From NCBI GenBank assembly GCA_964645655.1, contig CAZXZS010000002.1, positions 231,525-295,524 of the forward strand: DNA of 64,000 nt, given 5' to 3'. The notes under the pieces were generated by a model. The model did no database searches. It saw only the letters and a program-made list of their open reading frames with translations, and was not told the origin of the DNA. Numbering within the stretch: the first letter of the stretch is position 1; every line of letters begins with the position of its first letter. A program made the position numbers and the translations under genes. This stretch comes from JAGOUA01 sp964645655 (GTDB lineage Bacteria; Patescibacteriota; Patescibacteriia; 2-12-FULL-60-25). Positions 34,159-42,171 of the stretch are shown here, one piece after another.

Positions 34159-34609
34159 GTCAGCTCGTCTAGCCACAATCGCTGCGCGTAAAGTGAGTGA
34201 AAAGTCAGCACTCATCGAACAGTTAAAGAAAACACCGATTGTGCAAATTGCTTGTGATAAGTCCGGCGTCTCACGTGCCACGTATTACCGTTGGCGTAAG
34301 GAAGATAAGCAATTCCTTGAAGAGGCGGAGGGTGCAATGAAACATGGGAGTGATCTTGTTTCGGACATGGCGGAAAGTCAGTTGTTGGCAGCCATCCGTG
34401 ACCGAAATTTAACCGCTATCCTCTTTTGGCTTAAGCATCATCATCCGGTCTATCGCACGCGTGTTGAAATCGAAGGAACGGTAAACACGATCCAGGAACT
34501 CTCGCCTGAGCAAAAGGAACTGGTTCGCAAAGCCCTTGAATTAACAGGTATTAATCTCTCTAACTTAACCTCCTATGAAAAATCAGAATCAATCGATGGA
34601 TCCGTTTGA
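34145..34609 (+). CDS. Small terminase subunit-like HTH protein
   Basis: 154 aa with a resolvase-like HTH (VQIACDKSGVSRATYYRWR, KEDKQFLEEAEGAMKHG) and LLAAIRDRNLTAILFWLKHHHPVY, the pattern of phage phBC6A51-type small terminases. In a phage it would recognise packaging DNA. It overlaps both the methyltransferase upstream and the large terminase downstream (35 bp). Confidence 0.82.
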   Translation: MEPPESARLATIAARKVSEKSALIEQLKKTPIVQIACDKSGVSRATYYRWRKEDKQFLEEAEGAMKHGSDLVSDMAESQLLAAIRDRNLTAILFWLKHHHPVYRTRVEIEGTVNTIQELSPEQKELVRKALELTGINLSNLTSYEKSESIDGSV

Positions 34610-36056
34610 AGCTATCGCTAAAGATCCATCTGTCCGTCGTGCGGTCACACGGGAAAGTCATTTGCTCTTCTTCACGCTTTACTTCAAGCACTACATCAAA
34701 TACCCGATGGCAGAGTTTCAAAAAGACATTATCCGCACGACGGAAGACCAATCTAACCCGCTCGCGTGTATCGTTGCCTTTCGCGGCTCGGCTAAATCGA
34801 CGCTCGTCACGCTCTCCTGTGCAACCTGGTCAATCTTGGGAACGCCGCAAAAGAAGTTTGTGTTGATTGTGTGTCAGACGCAGTCACAGGCGAGACAGCA
34901 TATGATCAACCTTCGTAAAGAGCTGGAAGAAAACGCCCTTCTCAAAAGCGATCTTGGCCCCTTCAAGGAAGAGACGGGCGGTGAGTGGGCACTCTCAACA
35001 CTTGTGTTTAAACAAACGAATGCGCGTATCATGGTTGCCTCGATCGACCAGAGTATCCGTGGCATTCGCCATCACGAGCATCGCCCAGATCTCATCATCT
35101 TGGATGATATTGAAGATTTGAATTCCACGCGCACGATGGAGAGCCGCAAGAAAACCTTCGAGTGGTTTACGCGGGAAATCGTTCCCCTGGGCGATATCGG
35201 CACACGTATCATCTTGGTTGGAAATTTGCTCCATGAGGACTCGCTCATGATGAAGCTCCGCAAGATGATCGAAGAAAAAGAACTCAAAGGAACATTTCAA
35301 TGGTTTCCCTTAATTGATGATAACGGTCGGTGTCTATGGTCGGAGAAGTTCAACACACAAGAAAAGCTTGAGGACCTTCGCATGAGCGTTGCAAACGAGC
35401 TTGCGTGGCAGCAGGAATATCTCTTGCGTATCATCTCAGATGAGACGCGCGTCATTTGGCCAGAGTGGATCCACTATTATGATGAGATTCCTGAACAGCA
35501 GAGGAATCCTAGGCATACCTACATCGGTGTTGACCTTGCGATTTCTCAACGTGAAACAGCTGATTACACAAGCCTGGTCACTATGAAGATGTACGGAGAG
35601 GGCAAAAATATGCGCATTTACGTCATGCCGAGCCCATTGAACAAGCGAATGACGTTTCCGGCAACATTACAAACAATTAGCGAACTTGATGCTTCTCTGC
35701 GTGCGCGAGGAGAGCACCCAGTCTTCATCGTGGAAACGAACGGTTTCCAACAGATCTATGTGCAGTCGATTAGCGCGGCTGGGTGCTCGGTTGAAGGAGT
35801 GAAGCAGAGCGAAGATAAACGATCCCGCCTCGCGCTTATGAGCCACCTCATTCAGAACGGCACGATCCTCTTTCCAAAGAAAGGGGCAGAGGAGCTCATC
35901 GCTCAGCTCACGGATTTTGGTGTCGAAAATCATGACGATCTCTGTGATGCCTTCACGATCAATTTAGCCAAGATCGTTCCCACGATGGCGAATGATCGCA
36001 GCTTCGATGCCTGGCTTGAAATGTGTCGTATGAACGGGGGAAGCTGCTGGTTTTAG
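34575..36056 (+). CDS. Phage terminase large subunit
   Basis: 493 aa packaging motor. ATPase: Walker A AFRGSAKSTLVTL, Walker B LIILDDIED, coupling motif VGNLLHEDS. RNase-H-like nuclease: YIGVDLAISQRETADY, FIVETNGFQQ, ENHDDLCDAF acidic residues. Length and both domains are intact, so it could be functional. No portal, protease, capsid or tail gene follows; the next genes are on the opposite strand. Confidence 0.93.
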   Translation: MKNQNQSMDPFEAIAKDPSVRRAVTRESHLLFFTLYFKHYIKYPMAEFQKDIIRTTEDQSNPLACIVAFRGSAKSTLVTLSCATWSILGTPQKKFVLIVCQTQSQARQHMINLRKELEENALLKSDLGPFKEETGGEWALSTLVFKQTNARIMVASIDQSIRGIRHHEHRPDLIILDDIEDLNSTRTMESRKKTFEWFTREIVPLGDIGTRIILVGNLLHEDSLMMKLRKMIEEKELKGTFQWFPLIDDNGRCLWSEKFNTQEKLEDLRMSVANELAWQQEYLLRIISDETRVIWPEWIHYYDEIPEQQRNPRHTYIGVDLAISQRETADYTSLVTMKMYGEGKNMRIYVMPSPLNKRMTFPATLQTISELDASLRARGEHPVFIVETNGFQQIYVQSISAAGCSVEGVKQSEDKRSRLALMSHLIQNGTILFPKKGAEELIAQLTDFGVENHDDLCDAFTINLAKIVPTMANDRSFDAWLEMCRMNGGSCWF

Positions 36057-36058
36057 GG

Positions 36059-36865
36059 TTAGAGGCCAAGATAGTTTCGTGAGACAAGGAATGAATCCAG
36101 CTCGGATTGCTCGTACGATTTCACTTTATTGAAGCCGTTACACCGAGCGGCTGCATCAGGGTTCCAATTCATGTCCTTAAAAAGAACGCGCACGCTCTGT
36201 ATGTGCATCTCTATTAGGTCGTCTTCGCGGTACCCAAGCTCGGCGTTCAGTTGTTCGTCCTCCGTCTTGCTAGCAGAGCAATAAGAATCAATTTCAAAGG
36301 AATCGCATACGGTATCGCCAGCGAAGCACCGGTTAGGATATTTGAAGTCTTTATTCAAGTCTCGTCCTTCATTCATAAGGGCGAGATATTGTTTTCGGAT
36401 AAGGGGAAAGTAATATTTCTGATACTGGACCATGCGATCCTCCATATCATTTGCCAGCCGAGCCGTTGTACGGTTCTGACTTGATTTTGCGACGTGAATC
36501 ATTGCACTGAAAATATTGAAATTCTTTGCGACTTTTACGTAGTCGCTCTCGTCGCGAGCGAGGAGAAAATCGTGACTGAATTCTGCAATCACACGTTCAA
36601 TCCCGTTCTTCGTTACTTTTCGGAATGTGGCTTCAATGGTTGCTCGTTTCTGGGCGAGCTCGCGCTGCTTTTTGTGCGCGGCAGCTTTTTCCGCTTCCTT
36701 CTTTTTAGCCTCCAATTGTTTCGCCTTTGCAATTTCTGCTTTGGTGAGAGCAGGTTTTGTGGAAGTTACTGAAACGATTGGTGAAGTCGTTGTCGTAGCC
36801 GCAAGCGCGGGAGTGTTAACGATGAGACTGAGTAAGACGAGCGGAAGAATAAGGGTCTTATTCAT
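36059..36865 (-). CDS. Secreted hypothetical protein with coiled coil
   Basis: 268 aa. Signal peptide MNKTLILPLVLLSLIVNTPA followed by LAA, then a Thr/Ser-rich stretch and a Lys/Ala coiled coil (KAKQLEAKKKEAEKAAAHKK). The C-terminal domain has five Cys (NRCFAGDTVCDSF, YCSAS, AARCNGF). Function unknown; probably exported to the envelope. Its stop lies three bases from that of the convergent terminase. Confidence 0.72.
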   Translation of the reverse strand: MNKTLILPLVLLSLIVNTPALAATTTTSPIVSVTSTKPALTKAEIAKAKQLEAKKKEAEKAAAHKKQRELAQKRATIEATFRKVTKNGIERVIAEFSHDFLLARDESDYVKVAKNFNIFSAMIHVAKSSQNRTTARLANDMEDRMVQYQKYYFPLIRKQYLALMNEGRDLNKDFKYPNRCFAGDTVCDSFEIDSYCSASKTEDEQLNAELGYREDDLIEMHIQSVRVLFKDMNWNPDAAARCNGFNKVKSYEQSELDSFLVSRNYLGL

Positions 36866-36870
36866 ATGGG

Positions 36871-37332
36871 TTATTTCGTTTTATCCATTAATTCCGCAAG
36901 TCGTTTTTTGATCTCGTACGGTCGCTCTACGTTCTTTAAGACAGCTTCCGTTGAGGAAGATCCGGCGGTGTTGATGCGAATCTCGCCTGTTTTGTAGAAC
37001 GTCTTTTGCCCAAAACTTTCCCTCACCGAGATGTCCGTGATCTTGGCGTAATCGATCGATATCGTATTCGTTGAAAGCCAGCCGCGATGAATAAGAACCC
37101 GGCGATTGGTGAAGGCGTAAGTATTGGCTGCCTTGAAATAGAAACCGTACAGGAATATAACGAGCAGAAGGATGCTGATGCTGATCGGGCCGTGAAACAT
37201 AAGCGCCATCGGCACGAGGATAATCAAGGAGCAAATTAATGATCGTTTGAGATATGTTGCTCCGACAGAGAATTCAAATTCTATCTTCTCTCCGGTATTC
37301 AGGAGTTTGTCCCAGGTTGCAGATTTATTCAT
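36871..37332 (-). CDS. Bacterial PH-domain (YdbS/DUF304-like) membrane protein
   Basis: 153 aa: two membrane helices (LKRSLICSLIILVPMALMF, ISISILLLVIFLYGFYF) then a bPH2-type domain (YAFTNRRVLIHRGWLSTNTI, SIDYAKITDISVRESFGQK, GEIRINTAGSSSTEAVLKNV). Known relatives are small membrane proteins of uncertain function. It precedes and is codirectional with the secreted protein gene (5-bp gap), probably one operon. Confidence 0.85.
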   Translation of the reverse strand: MNKSATWDKLLNTGEKIEFEFSVGATYLKRSLICSLIILVPMALMFHGPISISILLLVIFLYGFYFKAANTYAFTNRRVLIHRGWLSTNTISIDYAKITDISVRESFGQKTFYKTGEIRINTAGSSSTEAVLKNVERPYEIKKRLAELMDKTK

Positions 37333-37356
37333 GCGTAGGTCTTAAAGAATAAGGCT

Positions 37357-37483
37357 GCTGGCTCGGGAGAACACAAAAGGCCCCCCGAGCCAGCGACGGA
37401 ACCTTTCGATTCCGCCTCATACCCTTTCGGATATGAGCCTACGCGAATAGTGCTGGTCAGAGGACCATCTATATTCGCGTAGG
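37357..37483. ncRNA. Array of four consecutive stem-loops
   Basis: In order: GCTGGCTCGGG/CCCGAGCCAGC (37357-37394), CGGAA/TTCCG (37397-37414), CTCATA/TATGAG (37416-37437), and CCTACGCGAATA/TATTCGCGTAGG (37438-37483) with an inner TGGTC-AGAG-GACCA stem. Spacers are 0-3 bases. The rest of the gap to 37676 has no gene but carries a G-T-rich leader and the GTCCC-AA-GGGAC dyad before the recombinase. Either a structured RNA or recombination-site DNA that folds as single strand. Confidence 0.55.
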
Positions 37484-37676
37484 TCTGAATGCCATGCCGC
37501 CGGATTGCTCCGTGGTTTAGGCTGTTGTACGAACGAGGATAATGTAGCTTAGAACCCTTCAAAAGTGAAGCGTTTGTAAAGGGTAGTTACCTCCAGGTTA
37601 CCTACAGCTCTGCCTAGACTTCCTTGGTGAGTAGCGGCATTGATGGAGGAGTCCCAAGGGACGCCGGTCATACATT

Positions 37677-39023
37677 ATGGACCAACCATTATCGACCCCA
37701 AGCCTTTTGGCCGAAAATCGGGCCAATAACCCATACCAGCAAGAAAGGAAGGGGATTTGGCGGTATTGCCTCTACGCCCGTAAGTCCTCGGAAGACGACG
37801 AGCGTCAGGCGCTTTCTATCGATTCTCAGATCAACGAGATGATGGACCTCGCCAAGCGGGAAGGGATGCATATCGTAGAAACCCGTCGGGAAAGCCACTC
37901 GGCAAAATCCTCTGGCGAACGTCCTGAATTCAACCGGTTGATGGAAGATATTGGGAAGGGGGTTTTTGACGCCATCCTCACTTGGGCTCCGGATCGTCTC
38001 AGTAGAAACGCGGGTGATCTGGGGAGCTTGGTGGATTTGATGGATAAGGGGAGCCTTCAAGAAATTCGGACGCATTCGCAAAAGTTTACAAATTCACCGA
38101 ACGAGAAATTCTTGCTCATGATTCTTTGTAGTCAGGCGAAGCTCGAGAACGATAACAGAGGGATCAACGTGAAGCGTGGATTGAAAAACAAAGTCGAGAT
38201 GGGGTGGCGACCGGGACTACCTCCCCTGGGCTATATGAATGAGCGATCAATTAATAGGGGACAGAATCGAATCTTTATCGACACCGAGCGAGCGCCAACA
38301 ATCATAAGAATGTTTGAAATGGTCGCGCATCAGCAGATGACTGGCAGAGCGCTCTATACCTATTTGCGTGAGATGAACTTCAAAACACGCACGGATAAGT
38401 TTGTGACGCTCAGTAGTATCTACAAGATTCTTAAAAATCCTTTCTACTATGGAATGTTCGAGTCTCCACGTGGGAGCGGGAAATGGTACAAGGGCGCGCA
38501 TGAGCCGCTTATTACGAAAGAACTATTTGATAGAACGTCAGAACAGCTGACGATGCCGGATAGACCACAGTATGGTCAGAAAGAGTTTCAATTCACACGG
38601 ATGTTCAAATGCGGAAGCTGCGGCTCGGGAATTACGGCAGAGGAGAAGATCAAACGAAACAAAGGGAATGGGAACGTGCATCGATTCGTCTATTACCGGT
38701 GTACGCAAGCGAAGGATAGAAGTTGTCAGGAGCCGCCGATGAGAGAGAAGGATGTTTTGGATCAGTTACTCACCATCATTAATACAATAGATATCGACAA
38801 GATTGGAGCACGAAAGAAAATAGATGAGCAGCTTGAACGCTATCAATCTTTTGCTAAGAATGTGTTAGGGCAGAAGGTTGAAAAACCAACTCAAAAGGAA
38901 ATCAACATACGAAACTATGCAAAGCATATTTTAATGCACGGTAAGAGGGAGGAAAAGCACGAGCTATTAGAGATCCTGAAAAACTCTATCGCAATGAAGG
39001 GTAGAGCGATCCAAGTGGTTTAA
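37677..39023 (+). CDS. Large serine recombinase
   Basis: 448 aa. Catalytic resolvase domain: YCLYARKSSEDDERQALSID with the nucleophile Ser, FDAILTWAPDRLSRNAGDLG with conserved Arg residues. Then the recombinase domain (GWRPGLPPLGYMNE...ILKNPFYYGMF), zinc ribbon (FKCGSCGSGITAEEKI...YYRCTQ) and a coiled-coil tail. Such enzymes integrate and excise mobile elements between attP and attB. Its start lies at a degenerate copy of the 19-bp repeat found at 30131 and 46722. Confidence 0.93.
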   Translation: MDQPLSTPSLLAENRANNPYQQERKGIWRYCLYARKSSEDDERQALSIDSQINEMMDLAKREGMHIVETRRESHSAKSSGERPEFNRLMEDIGKGVFDAILTWAPDRLSRNAGDLGSLVDLMDKGSLQEIRTHSQKFTNSPNEKFLLMILCSQAKLENDNRGINVKRGLKNKVEMGWRPGLPPLGYMNERSINRGQNRIFIDTERAPTIIRMFEMVAHQQMTGRALYTYLREMNFKTRTDKFVTLSSIYKILKNPFYYGMFESPRGSGKWYKGAHEPLITKELFDRTSEQLTMPDRPQYGQKEFQFTRMFKCGSCGSGITAEEKIKRNKGNGNVHRFVYYRCTQAKDRSCQEPPMREKDVLDQLLTIINTIDIDKIGARKKIDEQLERYQSFAKNVLGQKVEKPTQKEINIRNYAKHILMHGKREEKHELLEILKNSIAMKGRAIQVV

Positions 39024-39196
39024 TTAAAAGCGCCTCATTCATCGCTATGGTATAAAACCAGCAAAATAAGCCAGATTTTCACTATCTGAACCTTTAAAGT
39101 CGTAGAATAAGCCGAAAACCTCAATATATTAAGTGAATGGTTTACATTATATTACGCTATATGTAGCCAAATACCTGATTTTATTGGGTAAAACGC
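39024..39196. other. A/T-rich spacer after the recombinase
   Basis: No gene, hairpin or clear site seen; strongly A/T-rich before the csx3 promoter. Confidence 0.5.
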
Positions 39197-39225
39197 TTGA
39201 CAAAACTGTAAAGGTGTGGTAATAT
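39197..39225 (+). promoter_or_regulatory. Consensus promoter of csx3
   Basis: TTGACA (39197-39202), 17-bp spacer, TAATAT (39220-39225). The 155-nt leader carries AGGAGAATT/AATTCTCCT and GCCGTTGA/TCAACGGC hairpins before an AAGGAG site, so translation may also be controlled. Confidence 0.85.
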
Positions 39226-39381
39226 ATTACTTGTCAGAGTGAGAGAAGGTAACTTCCTCAACTGGCAAACGCACCTTACAGACGATGGGCAAAGACGGTA
39301 GGCAGAATTGAGGAGAATTACTGAATTCTCCTGAATCCTGCCCGCCGTTGAATCAACGGCTGTGTACGGAAGGAGTCCATC

Positions 39382-39690
39382 ATGGCCAAGCCCATCATCA
39401 CGATCAAGTCCCTCGCGTCGGCCCTCCTCGTCAACTTCGAGATCCCGGGCGGTGTCACCACCCCCGAGGAGTTCGCGGCGGCGGTGAGCGAGGTCGAGAA
39501 GCAGATCCCGGGCGAGCTGCCGGTGCTGCTGAACGGTCGGGGGCCGGTCTGGGGGTACGCGATGCTCGTGCACGCGGCACACCCCACCCCGGCGGTGGCG
39601 ACGTTCGACCCGCGCCTCGGGTACATCGTCGTCGCGACCCACGACTCGCGCTGGGCCGTCGGCTCGGTGATCCAGAACCCCGAGGGCTGA
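39382..39690 (+). CDS. csx3: Stand-alone Csx3/Crn3-type ring nuclease
   Basis: 102 aa matching Csx3: SALLVNFEIPGGVTTPEEF, LPVLLNGRGPVWGYAMLVHA, HPTPAVATFDPRLGYIVVAT and HDSRWAVGSVIQ. Csx3 degrades cyclic tetra-adenylate, the alarm molecule of type III CRISPR. The invariant GRGP, H and DPRLG residues are present. No cas gene or repeat array is visible in the window. The gene is far GC-richer than its surroundings and uses the TTGACA-N17/Shine-Dalgarno style of the chromosomal ORFans. It may be counter-defence or part of the module downstream. Confidence 0.82.
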   Translation: MAKPIITIKSLASALLVNFEIPGGVTTPEEFAAAVSEVEKQIPGELPVLLNGRGPVWGYAMLVHAAHPTPAVATFDPRLGYIVVATHDSRWAVGSVIQNPEG

Positions 39691-39712
39691 TCCGCAAGGA
39701 CGCCCGAAGGTA

Positions 39713-39966
39713 GTACGGCTGGGGTTTCTAACTTTCCCCCAGTACATAGCCCCAATTATTCGGGGTAAGAAGTTTCCTAGTAGGTCGAAAGACCGAGGGT
39801 GGTGGTCAACCCTGTCTGGCGGAGTCGATGTACTCAAAGACTCCGTGGGCGCTCGCTGCACTTCGCGACGCCCACACCTATGAATTTTTCACTCAGTGGA
39901 AGATTCTGAGTGTGACAAAACAAAACACCACGAACCCCGTATCACCATGCAGATGCGGGGTTTTGG
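39713..39966 (+). ncRNA. Candidate large structured RNA downstream of csx3
   Basis: Eight successive stem-loops in 250 nt: GTA..CTGGGG/CCCCAGTAC (39713-39745), CCCC/GGGG (39750-39765), GGTC-GAAA-GACC (39783-39794), AGGGT/ACCCT (39796-39813), CGGAGTC/GACTCCG (39820-39845), GTGGGCG/CGCCCAC (39845-39875), TCACTCAG/CTGAGTGTGA (39889-39915), and a terminator AACCCCGTATC/GATGCGGGGTT with T-run (39933-39966). No coding frame. Density and order suggest a folded RNA rather than a plain 3' UTR. Confidence 0.6.
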
Positions 39967-40011
39967 TTATAACCATGCAAAAGTGCTAGCATATGTCCAT
40001 TATTACAATTC

Positions 40012-40716
40012 ATGAATATGTCTATGAACGAAAAACCCCTGGGTAAAGCCATCGCATTTGTTGGTCCTCCGCACAGCGGAAAATCTGTCTTTTTAGCTGA
40101 ACTCTATCGACAGCTTCTCGCCAATCCACAAGTTGGTTCAAAAGTCTTCCTGCAACGTGCTTGTCCAGACGGTGAAGGGATGTGGTCAGCTGAAGCTGAT
40201 CAGGTGCTCGTTAAACAACTTCGCCAAAAAGGAACATTTGATGATGCAACGATGAATTTTTTTATCAGCTCAATAAAAGGCTTACGTAAAAATAAACCGA
40301 TTACAATCGTTGATTGTGGCGGCAGACGTAGCAACCAAAATGCGATTATTCTTGCCGAATGCAGTGATGCGGTTATCCTCTCTTCTAAACCGGAAGAAAT
40401 CGAATTATGGCGCGCGTTTTGTGAAGAAAACAATGTGCGTGTTATGGCCGAACTCCATTCGAAACTTCTTACGGCTGAACAACGAGCAGAGTTAGACGCT
40501 GCTCTTAAAGAAGGGCGGATTCCATCTACCGATCTCTTGTCTGAAGTAGATATCTCTTCCGTCCCCTTCAAAGGAACAATGCGCGATCTTGATCGAGATC
40601 GCCCATCGATCACCTACGCTGAAGCGATGAAAGAAATCGGTAATGGATTTGCTCGCGAATGTATTGAAAACCGTGAAAACCAAGAGGTTACGGGAGAAAA
40701 GAAAATGATGCGTTAA
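40012..40716 (+). CDS. P-loop ATPase of the Csx3-associated type
   Basis: 234 aa. Walker A AFVGPPHSGKSVFLAEL, then RACPDGEGMWSAEADQV, a Walker B-like ITIVDCGGRRSNQNA and DAVILSSKPEEIELWRAFCE. From memory, the PPHSGKS plus PDGEG combination is that of the ATPase domain fused to or beside Csx3 in some genomes; here it is a separate gene 321 bp after csx3. Seven bases separate it from the next gene, forming an operon of three. Several Met codons (40012, 40018, 40024) could be the start. Function unproven. Confidence 0.7.
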   Translation: MNMSMNEKPLGKAIAFVGPPHSGKSVFLAELYRQLLANPQVGSKVFLQRACPDGEGMWSAEADQVLVKQLRQKGTFDDATMNFFISSIKGLRKNKPITIVDCGGRRSNQNAIILAECSDAVILSSKPEEIELWRAFCEENNVRVMAELHSKLLTAEQRAELDAALKEGRIPSTDLLSEVDISSVPFKGTMRDLDRDRPSITYAEAMKEIGNGFARECIENRENQEVTGEKKMMR

Positions 40717-40723
40717 CGACTAT

Positions 40724-42148
40724 ATGCTATACGGCTCACTTCGCTTCAAGGATGGGACAAGCAACAACATAAACCGAATCGTTGTTCGGGATGTTGATGA
40801 GATGAAAAAGATTGTTCTGGGCAAAGATGTAGTTTTGGCTTTGCCTAAAGATCCATCTAAACTTCTCCCAGATATCGGCTACCCAACCCATCAACAAGCC
40901 TGGCTCCCCATGTGGTTTGTGCTGCAATACCACACGCGGAGTGAGAACCCAGAAGAGACAGAGTACAGAAAAAAGATGGCCGAGCACGTACATCCCGAAG
41001 AACGCGAACGCATGAAGATTGCCATGCTGAAAAAAGCGCAAGAATTTATGGAGGACTTTCGCGCCTGCACAGCTGAACCGAAAAAGAAGTACAAGAAGCT
41101 CACGCGTGTCGTCCAAGATATCCTCCTCTACAGTGATGTCCCCGCCGAAGTAATCGAAGATCACGACACGCTCCTCGAACAATCTCCCTATCGAGCTCTT
41201 GTCGAACTAGCGAACGATTTGCGCAGCGGCCAACATCTGGAACAGGCTGACGTTTTGGTGCGTGAAATTGAACGAGTCATTGCAGAAAAGATCGCTCAAG
41301 AAGGCGGCCAAGAACATGTCGATGCCACATCTGCTGAATTAAAAGGTTCGTTAAGACAGAACGGAAAAATCTTTGTGGTGAAAGAACCGACGATGGATCA
41401 AGAAAAGTATATCGACTTGTGTTGCTACGATCTTGTGATGGGCGATGACGCGCACGACCTTGATGTCGTTTCCATTACAGACCGGGTTTCGGAACCAGAG
41501 TTCTACCAAATTCAGCTCTTTGATGGGCGTCGCATGGATACGATCACCGTTCCTCCGAATCTGAAAGTCTGGGATACGGTGCGTAAGCAAGCAAAAGAGT
41601 CGTATCAACCAGTTTCCTTCATTGTGATGACACACACGAAGCCAGTCAGTGGTGACGGTCAAAAAATGCAAGAACGCCTACAAACAGAAATCTCTCCTAG
41701 AGAAGTGGCTGAACATTACCTTGGTGCTGCAAAAGAATTTTTAGATGGAGAGGGTTTTGGAAAATCCTGGCGCTTACGAAAAGATGATGAGCGTGTTCCA
41801 CAGATCAAGAAGTGCATTCCGTTACATCGCGTAGTACGTGATCTTTTGCCACGAGCAATCTACATGTTGAAAACAAACAAATTTCCAGCAGGAGTCCCTG
41901 AAGAAGAGTTGTTTACCATCGGCGAAACATTTGATCTCGCTCAAAAAGTTGAAACAATTTTTCAAAAACAAGACGCTTCCGTAGAAGAGTTGGCAGAGAT
42001 CGCAGAAGGGGCTGAACGACTTCTCACGCGCTATTATCTTCCTGAACACACAGAAACGTATGAGCACGGAATGGATCGAATGAGAACAGAGAGAGAGTCA
42101 AAGGAACGTACCGAGCGGAGCGAACGCAAGAACCCCTTCTTAAAATAA
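40724..42148 (+). CDS. Hypothetical protein (474 aa), operon partner
   Basis: No domain recognised. Charged and helical; opens MLYGSLRFKDGTSNNINRIV, has HPEERERMKIAMLKKAQEFM and a mid-region beta section (KIFVVKEPTMDQEKYIDLCC, FIVMTHTKPVSGDGQK), and ends in a Glu/Arg tail. It sits between the P-loop ATPase (7 bp) and the giant DExH helicase (23 bp) on the same strand, so likely acts with them. Confidence 0.75.
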   Translation: MLYGSLRFKDGTSNNINRIVVRDVDEMKKIVLGKDVVLALPKDPSKLLPDIGYPTHQQAWLPMWFVLQYHTRSENPEETEYRKKMAEHVHPEERERMKIAMLKKAQEFMEDFRACTAEPKKKYKKLTRVVQDILLYSDVPAEVIEDHDTLLEQSPYRALVELANDLRSGQHLEQADVLVREIERVIAEKIAQEGGQEHVDATSAELKGSLRQNGKIFVVKEPTMDQEKYIDLCCYDLVMGDDAHDLDVVSITDRVSEPEFYQIQLFDGRRMDTITVPPNLKVWDTVRKQAKESYQPVSFIVMTHTKPVSGDGQKMQERLQTEISPREVAEHYLGAAKEFLDGEGFGKSWRLRKDDERVPQIKKCIPLHRVVRDLLPRAIYMLKTNKFPAGVPEEELFTIGETFDLAQKVETIFQKQDASVEELAEIAEGAERLLTRYYLPEHTETYEHGMDRMRTERESKERTERSERKNPFLK

Positions 42149-42171
42149 CGATCATCATCTCTGTACTTTGT

